From: an uncultured Eubacteriales bacterium
Lineage (GTDB): Bacteria; Bacillota; Clostridia; Oscillospirales; Acutalibacteraceae
Direction of reading: 5' to 3'
Assembly: GCA_934667575.1 (NCBI GenBank)
Contig: CAKUME010000055.1
Location: 1 to 6,975 of the forward strand
DNA: 6,975 nucleotides
The notes under the pieces are model-generated. The model had not been told where the DNA came from and did no database searches. It saw only the letters and a list, made by a program, of their open reading frames with translations. The position numbers were made by a program, and so were the translations under genes. The stretch's first letter is position 1. The number at the start of each line of letters is the position of its first letter. Positions 1 through 4,585 of the stretch are shown piece after piece.

Positions 1-578
1 GACACCGCCTTGGCCGCCATGCGGCGGGCCAGATTTTGCAGCGTTTGCTCGCGCTTTTCGCGATAATTGCCGGTGTTGAGCGTGATGCGGTAATAATGCT
101 CATGCGCATGGTTGGCCACCAGCCCGGTGAGGTATTGCAGCGCGCCCAGCGTTTCGCCGTGGTGGCCGATCACAATGCCCGCATCGGCGCCCGCAATGGT
201 CAGTTCCGCGCCGTCGTCCTTTTCTTCTGCGGTAATCTCGATCTGCTCCGCGCCCATCGCACGCAGCACGTCGCGCAGATAGATCACCGCGGCCTGCGCC
301 GCCGCCGAATTGGATGCCAACGTGACCGGCTGCGCGGCCGGAGCCGCTTTCGGGGCCGCCGGAATCACCGGGGTCGCCGGAGCCGCCGGTTCTGCGGCCG
401 CTTCCTCCTCGACAAATGCGCGCACCCGCGCGGGCTTTCCGCCAAAGATGCCCAAAATTTTCTTTTCCGGCAGCTCCAGCACCTCAAACTGCACGTCGGC
501 AACGTCCATCCCCAGCTGACGCGCCGCGTCGGCCTGCGCCAATTCGGTGGTGGCGCCGGTTCCAAATGCTTCCCTCAT
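1..578 (-). CDS. jag: Jag/KhpB RNA-binding protein (SpoIIIJ-associated), 3' end cut by window edge
   Basis: The visible 192 residues start at ATG 578-576, preceded by a good AGGAGGG ribosome binding site, and stay open to the window edge, so the C-terminus is missing. Residues 1-56 match the Jag_N domain, including KKILGIFGGKPARV. Residues 57-88 are an Ala/Pro-rich linker. Residues about 96-168 form a KH domain whose GXXG loop reads GHHGETLGALQYL (138-150). From about 170, NYREKREQTL begins an R3H domain whose RxxxH core lies outside the window. The family binds RNA and, in several Gram-positives, affects cell elongation and division, often together with KhpA. The gene follows yidC by 41 nt, the usual Firmicute arrangement. 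Histidines in the KH loop replace the more usual Lys-Arg, probably a lineage variant. Identification is firm from domain order and context. Confidence 0.95.
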   Translation of the reverse strand, partial: MREAFGTGATTELAQADAARQLGMDVADVQFEVLELPEKKILGIFGGKPARVRAFVEEEAAAEPAAPATPVIPAAPKAAPAAQPVTLASNSAAAQAAVIYLRDVLRAMGAEQIEITAEEKDDGAELTIAGADAGIVIGHHGETLGALQYLTGLVANHAHEHYYRITLNTGNYREKREQTLQNLARRMAAKAV

Positions 579-619
579 CGTTGTTCCCTCCTAACGAAAA
601 ATACATCCTGTGATTTTTG

Positions 620-1741
620 TTATTTTTTCTTTTTCTTCGTGCTGCCCGCATTGCCTGCGCGCGCGGCGTTGCCGGTTTTGATCACGCGCTGCGCGTCAAA
701 CGGCTTCACCTTCACGATGTTTTTCGCGTCGATATCGTCGTAGATATCCTTCGTCTTTTTGTCCTTTTCTTCGTCCGCTGCGTCGGCGCCCGCGGCTTCC
801 AGCTCCTTCACCGCGCGGTGAATGTCCACGCCGCCGAACTTTTGGAGCACGGCTTCCTCTTCGTTTTCGCGGCGGGCGTAGCGCGCGGCTTCGTCCATCG
901 CATTCATAATGTCGCCGTTATAATATTTGTTCATCAGCAGCGTCTGCGCAATGGCCACCAGGTTCTGCAGGATCCAGTAGAGTCCCACGGCGCCCGGCAC
1001 CGAAAACGCGATCCAGGTGGAAAACGCCGCCATGGCCACCGGCATGCCCCACTTGGTGCAGCCCGGCTGGCCGGCCGTGGCCGCGCCGGTGCCCTTCATG
1101 GTGAACAGCGTCATCGCAATGGAGGTCACAAAGCACAAAATCGGGATGAGCACGAGAATGGAGTTCACGGTGGGCATCTCAAGCAAATTGAGGTGGAACA
1201 AATTGAACGCGCCGTTGGCAAGCCCGTCGAGCTCGTCGAGCTCCTTGCCGGTAAAGATGTTCGCGTTCACAATTTTGTCGCGCACCGAGGCAAACTGGCG
1301 AATGAACTCGCTCTGCTTATAATAGCTGTTGCCCGACACGGTAATAAACTCGAGCGCGCGGTTCACCTTGTCCACCGACAAATGCAGCACGCAGGTGAGC
1401 GGATTCACGATGGCGCGATACAGCCCGATGATGATCGGGAACTGAATGAGCAGCGGCAGGCAGCCCGACATCATGCTCACGTTTTCCCTGGCGTAGAGCG
1501 CCGACTGCTCCTCCTGGAGCTTGGTCGGGTTGTTTTTATACATTTCCTGCAGCTCTTTGAGCTTGGGCGCCAGCCGAGCCTGCTTGGCCGAAGTTTTTTG
1601 CTGCTTGAGCGACGAGGGCAGCAGCAGCAGCTTCACCACGATGGTGAACAGCAGCAGACCCACCACGTACACGCCCGAAATTTTGTATCCGAAAAAGATC
1701 ACATAGCCGAATACATAGCCGATATAGTCCAGAATATTCAT
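620..1741 (-). CDS. yidC: YidC/Oxa1/SpoIIIJ membrane protein insertase
   Basis: This 373-residue protein inserts and folds membrane proteins, alone or with the Sec translocon. Hydrophobic segments lie near residues 24-42, 91-113, 193-215, 231-248 and 252-270, giving the five-helix Oxa1 core. Recognisable pieces are LLLFTIVVKLLLLP (29-42), CLPLLIQFPIIIGLYRAI (94-111) and VGLYWILQNLVAIAQ (252-266). The position of the groove arginine (SpoIIIJ R73) carries Lys37, a conservative change that I believe is common in Clostridia. No lipobox cysteine is visible near the N-terminus, unlike Bacillus SpoIIIJ. The loop at 114-190 is long, and a charged tail of about 100 residues ends in KKKKK, likely touching the ribosome. 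ATG 1741-1739 follows a GGGGGA ribosome binding site about 11 nt upstream. It sits between yidD and jag in the minus-strand operon. Confidence 0.97.
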   Translation of the reverse strand: MNILDYIGYVFGYVIFFGYKISGVYVVGLLLFTIVVKLLLLPSSLKQQKTSAKQARLAPKLKELQEMYKNNPTKLQEEQSALYARENVSMMSGCLPLLIQFPIIIGLYRAIVNPLTCVLHLSVDKVNRALEFITVSGNSYYKQSEFIRQFASVRDKIVNANIFTGKELDELDGLANGAFNLFHLNLLEMPTVNSILVLIPILCFVTSIAMTLFTMKGTGAATAGQPGCTKWGMPVAMAAFSTWIAFSVPGAVGLYWILQNLVAIAQTLLMNKYYNGDIMNAMDEAARYARRENEEEAVLQKFGGVDIHRAVKELEAAGADAADEEKDKKTKDIYDDIDAKNIVKVKPFDAQRVIKTGNAARAGNAGSTKKKKK

Positions 1742-1825
1742 GTTGCCAATCGTCCCCCATGTTTCATTTCGTTGATGCCGGACATTTTATATGCAAAAGG
1801 CGAAACGCCCGCCGGGAGCGCGGGA

Positions 1826-2062
1826 TCATTTTCGCCGGGATTTTCGTTTTAATTCCGGAACGGGGTCCACCCCGCCCGGAAACAGCGGGTTGCAGCGCAG
1901 CAGCCGTCCAATTGCCAGCGCCGTGCCCCGCAGCGCGCCGTAGCGCCGAATGGCCTCATAGGCGTAGTTGGAGCACGTTGGATAAAACCGGCAGCAGGGC
2001 GGCGTGTGTGCAGAGATGTGCGTCTGATAAAATCGGATCAGCCGCAGCAGCAGGCGCTTCAT
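1826..2062 (-). CDS. yidD: YidD membrane protein insertion efficiency factor
   Basis: This 78-residue protein of the YidD (DUF37) family assists membrane protein insertion, probably by handing nascent chains to YidC at the inner face of the membrane. The N-terminal MKRLLLRLIRFYQTH is a basic amphipathic helix. The family hallmarks follow: CRFYPTCSNYAYEAIRRYG (24-42), with an additional Cys at 23, then RLLRCNPLFPGGVDPVP (53-69). The C-terminus is strongly basic. The reading frame stays open upstream through rnpA, but the start at ATG 2062-2060 fits the family N-terminus. That start overlaps the rnpA stop as ATGA, which implies translational coupling. Length is normal for the family. It lies directly upstream of yidC, its functional partner. 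Confidence 0.95.
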   Translation of the reverse strand: MKRLLLRLIRFYQTHISAHTPPCCRFYPTCSNYAYEAIRRYGALRGTALAIGRLLRCNPLFPGGVDPVPELKRKSRRK

Positions 2063-2394
2063 TCGAGCACGCCTGCCTTCTTGAGCTGGGCGCGCATGGC
2101 GGCGGCCACCTCCTGCATTTTCACGCGGCAGGTGCGCCCCCGCGCCACAAACACCAGGTCGTAGCCGGGCTTCACCCCGTCCATCATCGAGCGGTAGGCC
2201 TCGCGGATCACGCGCCGCGCGCGGCTGCGCTGCACCGCAATGCCGATTTTTTTGCCGGTGGTAATGCCCACGCGGGTGATGCCCGCGCGATTTTTGGCGC
2301 AGTAGGTGACGAGCACAGGCGCCACAAACGACTTGCCCCGGCCATAGAGCCGGCGAAAGTCGCGGTTTTCGGTCAGCGGAACGAGCACGCTCAC
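2059..2394 (-). CDS. rnpA: Ribonuclease P protein component
   Basis: This 111-residue basic protein is the protein subunit of RNase P, which binds the catalytic RNA and the pre-tRNA 5' leader. The N-terminal LTENRDFRRLYGRGKS (7-22) and VGITTGKKIGIAVQRSRARR (42-61) followed by VIREAYR (62-68) are diagnostic. The normally near-invariant RNR motif reads R56-S57-R58; the Ser codon AGC is one base from Asn AAC. I chose the GTG start at 2394-2392, preceded by AAAGGGGG about 12 nt upstream; a second GTG two codons downstream is an alternative. It lies 74 nt downstream of rpmH, behind a terminator-like hairpin, and overlaps yidD by four bases. The family assignment is firm; the effect of the Asn-to-Ser change is unknown. 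Confidence 0.95.
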   Translation of the reverse strand: MSVLVPLTENRDFRRLYGRGKSFVAPVLVTYCAKNRAGITRVGITTGKKIGIAVQRSRARRVIREAYRSMMDGVKPGYDLVFVARGRTCRVKMQEVAAAMRAQLKKAGVLE

Positions 2395-2435
2395 AAAAAA
2401 TCTCTGCCCCCTTTGCAGCGGGCAATTGCGCCCGG

Positions 2436-2464
2436 AAAAAGAAAGACCACGCGAAGGTGGTCTT
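2436..2464 (-). terminator. Intrinsic terminator-like hairpin between rpmH and rnpA
   Basis: On the minus strand, AAGACCAC (2464-2457) pairs perfectly with GTGGTCTT (2450-2443) across a six-base CTTCGC loop, and the stem runs into TTTCTTTTT (2444-2436). It begins five bases after the rpmH stop. This has the form of a rho-independent terminator. Because rnpA has no obvious promoter of its own in the 74-nt gap, it probably works as a partial terminator that lowers expression of rnpA-yidD-yidC-jag relative to L34. It could also act as an RNA-processing site. Confidence 0.7.
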
Positions 2465-2468
2465 CAAG

Positions 2469-2603
2469 TCAGTGCGTCAGGCGCTTTCTGCCCTTCGCTC
2501 TGCGGCGGGACAGAACCTTGCGACCGTTGCTGTCTGCCATTCTCTTGCGGAAGCCGTGTTCCTTTTTGCGGTGGAGCTTCTTCGGCTGATAGGTACGAAG
2601 CAT
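2469..2603 (-). CDS. rpmH: 50S ribosomal protein L34
   Basis: This 44-residue, very basic protein is L34 of the large ribosomal subunit. The N-terminal MLRTYQPKKLHRKKEHGFRK (1-20) and the following RMADSNGRKVLSRRRAKGRK (21-40) match the family along its whole length, and 44 residues is its usual size. ATG 2603-2601 follows a perfect AAGGAGGTG ribosome binding site with an 8-nt spacer. It is the first gene of the minus-strand operon and has a consensus sigma-A promoter about 90 nt upstream, fitting a highly expressed ribosomal protein. Its position next to rnpA and dnaA is one of the most conserved linkages in bacteria. Confidence 0.98.
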   Translation of the reverse strand: MLRTYQPKKLHRKKEHGFRKRMADSNGRKVLSRRRAKGRKRLTH

Positions 2604-2621
2604 GAAAAAAACACCTCCTTG

Positions 2622-2660
2622 TTGGAATCAACCAAAAGGCGGGCTTGGCCGCCCTTCCAA
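2622..2660 (-). promoter_or_regulatory. Structured leader of rpmH (nested stems before the ribosome binding site)
   Basis: In the rpmH 5' leader, the minus strand holds an inner stem GGCGG/CCGCC (2653-2649 with 2642-2638, six-base loop) followed by TTTT. An outer pairing TTGGAA/TTCCAA (2660-2655 with 2627-2622) ends just before the AAGGAGG at the rpmH ribosome binding site. The inner stem plus T-run could be a weak attenuator, and the outer stem could affect access to the ribosome binding site. The pairing is visible in the sequence; any function is inferred. I do not recognise a named riboswitch or ribosomal-protein leader family. Confidence 0.4.
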
Positions 2661-2693
2661 ATCGGGTTGGAAACTATGGTTTGCTAATTTACA

Positions 2694-2723
2694 ATTATAG
2701 CGTATGAACCGGCGTTCTGTCAA
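2694..2723 (-). promoter_or_regulatory. Sigma-A promoter of rpmH operon
   Basis: On the minus strand, a perfect -35 TTGACA (2723-2718) and a perfect -10 TATAAT (2699-2694) are separated by 18 bp. Just upstream of the -35, the A/T-rich stretch at 2743-2724 looks like an UP element. Transcription should start near 2687, giving a leader of about 84 nt before the rpmH ATG. Two exact hexamers make this the strongest promoter in the window, as expected for a ribosomal-protein operon. Confidence 0.88.
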
Positions 2724-2791
2724 TCATTTTCGCAAATTTTTTTGGGCCGGCCGCGCAAAATTCCGCGCGCCGCCACGCAGAGCAGCCGCGC

Positions 2792-2812
2792 TGTGGAAAA
2801 GTGTGTGGAAAA
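2792..2812 (-). promoter_or_regulatory. Two DnaA boxes upstream of dnaA
   Basis: Two identical TGTGGAAAA sequences occur at 2792-2800 and 2804-2812, 12 bp apart. Read on the minus strand they are TTTTCCACA, which fits the DnaA-box consensus TTWTNCACA at every position. They lie 14 bp upstream of the proposed dnaA -35 region. DnaA bound here could contribute to the origin complex and repress or modulate dnaA transcription; the regulatory role is inferred. Confidence 0.85.
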
Positions 2813-2825
2813 ATGCGAAAAAATA

Positions 2826-2854
2826 TTGTGTTTTCTTTCATTTTATGATATGAT
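2826..2854 (+). promoter_or_regulatory. Probable dnaA promoter with extended -10
   Basis: The -10 TATGAT (2849-2854) is preceded by TGA (2846-2848), giving the extended TGN -10 form. A poor -35, TTGTGT (2826-2831), sits 17 bp upstream. The surrounding DNA is A/T-rich. A start near 2861 would give a leader of about 87 nt before the dnaA ATG. An overlapping TATGAT at 2844-2849 has no suitably spaced -35. Location and -10 quality support the call; the weak -35 lowers certainty. Confidence 0.6.
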
Positions 2855-2869
2855 AAGATGATCGGATTT

Positions 2870-2895
2870 TGTCCGGCAGCCGCGCAGGCCGGACA
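2870..2895 (+). repeat. 8-bp inverted repeat in dnaA leader
   Basis: TGTCCGGC (2870-2877) and GCCGGACA (2888-2895) are perfect inverted copies separated by 10 bases. In RNA they would form a stable GC-rich hairpin about 10 nt into the dnaA leader. No T-run follows, so it is not a terminator. It may stabilise the 5' end of the mRNA, or as DNA it could be an operator for a dimeric regulator just downstream of the promoter. Function is unknown. Confidence 0.55.
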
Positions 2896-2947
2896 TCCGC
2901 GCGCAATGGGCGCAAATTCACCGGAGAAAGGAATTGAAAACCGAATT

Positions 2948-4264
2948 ATGGAATCTTTTCAGGAAGCATGGGAGCTGATCTGCGACCACCTTCGGCAGCG
3001 GCCGGACATGACCGAAACCGCCTACAAATCCTGGATCAGCCGCATTGAGCCGGTGAGCATGGAAAACGGCATTGCCGTGCTCTCGGTTCCCAATATCTTT
3101 CACAAGCAGACCGTGGAAAATTTTTACATGGAACGGCTCAAGGATGCGTTTCAGGAGGTGTTCGGCACGGTGCCCACCATTCACATTGTCACCTCCGACG
3201 ATGCGGGCAGCAAAAACGCGGTGATCAACGGCATTCTCACCGGCGGGCCGGACTATGAATACACGTTTCAAACCTTTATTGTGGGCTCGTCCAACAAGCT
3301 CGCGCACGCGGCGTCGCTGGCCGTGGCCGCGCACCCCTCGGGCGAATACAACCCCCTGCTCATCTACGGCAACTCCGGCTTAGGCAAAACCCACCTGCTC
3401 TATGCCATCTGCAACGAAATTCACCGCACCAATCCGCGCATGAACATTGTATATATTAAAGGCGACGACTTCACCAACGAGCTGATCGACGCGATCGCCA
3501 CCGGATCCACCATGGCGTTTCATCAGCGCTACCGCCAAGCCGACGTGCTGCTCGTGGACGATATTCAGTTCATCGGCGGCAAGGAGCAGACGCAGGAGGA
3601 ATTCTTTCACACGTTCAACGCGCTGTATCAAAACAAAAAGCAGATCGTGCTCACATCCGACCGGCCGCCCAAGGAGATTCAAACCCTGGAAGACCGCCTG
3701 CGCACCCGGTTTGAAAGCGGCCTGCTTGCCGACATTCAGCCGCCGGATTTTGAAACCCGCATTGCCATTGTGAAGCGCAAGGCGCAGCTGCTGGATATCA
3801 CGCTGTCGGAGGATGTGTGCGAATACATTGCGTCGCGGCTCAAAAACAACATCCGGGAGCTGGAAGGCGCCGTGAAAAAAATGCGCGCCTATTACCTGCT
3901 CGAAAAGCAGGCGCCCTCCTACGCCACCGCGCAAAAGGCCATCAGCGACATTTTGAACAACGACCAGCCCGCGCCGGTCACGGTGTCCAAAATCATCGAG
4001 GAGGTCAGCCGCACCTTTAATGTGTCGAGCGACGACATTCGCTCCAAAAAGCGCTCGGCCAATATCTCCCGCGCGCGTCAGATCTCGATGTACTGCGTGC
4101 GCGAGATCACGCAGATGTCGGTGGTGGACGTGGGCAAGGAATTCGGCGGCCGCGATCATTCCACGGTGATCTATGCGCTGCAGCAAGTCGAAAATCTGAT
4201 TCATCAGGATTCCAAAATCAAGGCCTCGGTGGAAGATATTATTAAAAACATCCGCGACCGCTGA
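2948..4264 (+). CDS. dnaA: Chromosomal replication initiator DnaA
   Basis: This 438-residue AAA+ ATPase binds DnaA boxes and opens the origin. Domain I is residues 1-75 (MESFQEAWELICDHL at the start). A short domain II spans about 76-100. Domain III carries Walker A GNSGLGKT (141-148), Walker B LLVDDIQF (201-208), sensor 1 LTSD (235-238), the arginine finger in RTRF (R254), and sensor 2 in NNIRELEGAV (R303). Domain IV ends with the DnaA-box-reading signature FGGRDHSTV (399-407). I chose ATG 2948 because the family N-terminus starts there; in-frame ATGs at 2858 and 2906 lack ribosome binding sites, and the first is at the likely transcript start. The nearest Shine-Dalgarno, AAAGGA (2927-2932), is a long 15 nt from the ATG, so translation initiation may be modest. 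Boxes on both sides suggest autoregulation. Confidence 0.98.
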   Translation: MESFQEAWELICDHLRQRPDMTETAYKSWISRIEPVSMENGIAVLSVPNIFHKQTVENFYMERLKDAFQEVFGTVPTIHIVTSDDAGSKNAVINGILTGGPDYEYTFQTFIVGSSNKLAHAASLAVAAHPSGEYNPLLIYGNSGLGKTHLLYAICNEIHRTNPRMNIVYIKGDDFTNELIDAIATGSTMAFHQRYRQADVLLVDDIQFIGGKEQTQEEFFHTFNALYQNKKQIVLTSDRPPKEIQTLEDRLRTRFESGLLADIQPPDFETRIAIVKRKAQLLDITLSEDVCEYIASRLKNNIRELEGAVKKMRAYYLLEKQAPSYATAQKAISDILNNDQPAPVTVSKIIEEVSRTFNVSSDDIRSKKRSANISRARQISMYCVREITQMSVVDVGKEFGGRDHSTVIYALQQVENLIHQDSKIKASVEDIIKNIRDR

Positions 4265-4385
4265 TCGGTTCGCGCGCCCCCAAAAAAGTGTGGAAAATTT
4301 TTTCACCTTTCCACAATCGCGTGGAAAACCGCCGTTTTTCGCAATTCTCATTTTCCCCATAGTTTTCAACTTTCCCCACACAGTT

Positions 4386-4422
4386 TTCCACATCACTGTG
4401 GAATGTGGAATGTTGTGGATTT
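4386..4422. promoter_or_regulatory. Dense DnaA-box array with head-to-head and 7-bp tandem arms
   Basis: TTCCACA (4386-4392) and TGTGGAA (4397-4403) are perfect inverted arms around TCAC. TGTGGAA then repeats immediately at 4404-4410, and TGTGGAT follows at 4414-4420 after three bases. The first arm is part of a full TTTTCCACA box (4384-4392); the reverse copies match the box core but differ at their last two or three positions. Such close packing would allow cooperative loading of DnaA. Confidence 0.65.
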
Positions 4423-4466
4423 TCTCTGCACATTTTCTCCACGCGGTCTTCACAGTGTAAAAATAC

Positions 4467-4489
4467 CGTTGCGCACAGACGGCGCAACG
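4467..4489. repeat. 8-bp inverted repeat inside oriC
   Basis: CGTTGCGC (4467-4474) and GCGCAACG (4482-4489) are perfect inverted copies separated by seven bases. The element lies between the main DnaA-box array and the tandem boxes of the unwinding module and is not itself DnaA-box-like. It could be the site of an origin-binding regulator or a DNA-architecture element; no known protein is assigned. Confidence 0.5.
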
Positions 4490-4499
4490 CGTTTCCGAC

Positions 4500-4543
4500 T
4501 TTTCCACGTTTTCCACGCCCTCTACTACTAAAACTATAATAAT
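4500..4543 (+). promoter_or_regulatory. Basal unwinding module: tandem DnaA boxes, GC spacer, DnaA-trios
   Basis: Two abutting copies of TTTTCCACG (4500-4508, 4509-4517) are followed by CCCT (4518-4521) and then by triplets CTA CTA CTA AAA CTA TAA TAA (4522-4542). On the complementary strand the CTA triplets read 3'-GAT-5', the DnaA-trio unit. In Bacillus subtilis, DnaA on the adjacent double-stranded boxes extends as a filament along such trios to melt the origin. Box-spacer-trio order and orientation match. The fourth triplet AAA and the final TAA units depart from the best trio consensus. Confidence 0.8.
4535..4540 (+). promoter_or_regulatory. Probable dnaN promoter -10, inside the DnaA-trio tract
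   Basis: A perfect TATAAT lies at 4535-4540. A start near 4547 would give a leader of about 39 nt before dnaN. Its -35 region falls on the second TTTTCCACG box, where TTCCAC (4511-4516, 18-bp spacer) is a poor match to TTGACA. RNA polymerase and DnaA would therefore compete for the same DNA, so dnaN transcription may be tied to origin state. dnaN may also be read from the dnaA promoter, as no terminator is seen between the genes. Confidence 0.5.
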
Positions 4544-4585
4544 TCCTTTCTTTCTTGCTATTGTTACGAATGGAGGCACCATTTC

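Larger units (their letters stand above)
2604..2947. other. Divergent rpmH/dnaA intergenic region, upstream part of bipartite origin
   Basis: This 344-bp stretch has no credible gene. From left to right it holds the rpmH ribosome binding site and structured leader, the rpmH promoter, a GC-rich block with GGCCGGCC (2746-2753), two DnaA boxes (2792-2812), an A/T-rich tract (about 2811-2856) carrying the probable dnaA promoter, and the dnaA leader with an inverted repeat. In Firmicutes with bipartite origins, the box cluster upstream of dnaA cooperates with the one downstream. The two boxes here fit that role and could also allow DnaA autoregulation. Confidence 0.75.
4265..4585. other. oriC: oriC core between dnaA and dnaN
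   Basis: This 321-bp gap has no gene and is the replication origin. About a dozen DnaA-box-like 9-mers can be read. Exact fits to TTWTNCACA are at 4289-4297 (reverse) and 4384-4392 (forward). One-mismatch sites are at 4307-4315, 4320-4328 (reverse), 4454-4462 (reverse), 4500-4508 and 4509-4517. Two-mismatch sites include 4372-4380, 4397-4405, 4404-4412, 4414-4422 and 4435-4443. All strong sites are TTTTCCACA-like; TTATCCACA does not occur. The region ends with tandem boxes, triplets and an A/T-rich tract (4522-4566) that is the likely unwinding site. Location, box density and the unwinding motif make the call firm. Confidence 0.95.

Noticed and set aside
1795..1809. Short hairpin GGCG/CGCC with T4 on the minus strand between yidD and yidC
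   Set aside because: The stem is only four base pairs with a three-base loop; too weak to call a terminator.
1766..1829. A 21-codon minus-strand frame starting at an ATG that overlaps the yidD stop
   Set aside because: It has no ribosome binding site, no similarity, and ends without linking to yidC; likely chance.
617..1852. A 411-codon plus-strand frame opposite yidC
   Set aside because: It is fully antisense to yidC, which has clear family motifs and membrane segments; the translation is His- and Arg-rich with no domain.
2063..2467. Upstream extension of the yidD frame, making a 213-residue protein
   Set aside because: The added part overlaps rnpA in another frame. The family N-terminus begins at Met 2062, with an ATGA junction to rnpA.
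1759..2589. A 276-codon plus-strand frame opposite yidD, rnpA and rpmH
   Set aside because: It is antisense to three recognised genes and has no ribosome binding site or family features.
2858..2947. A dnaA start 30 codons upstream at ATG 2858 (or 2906)
   Set aside because: Neither has a ribosome binding site, 2858 is at or before the likely transcript start, and the family N-terminus matches Met 2948.
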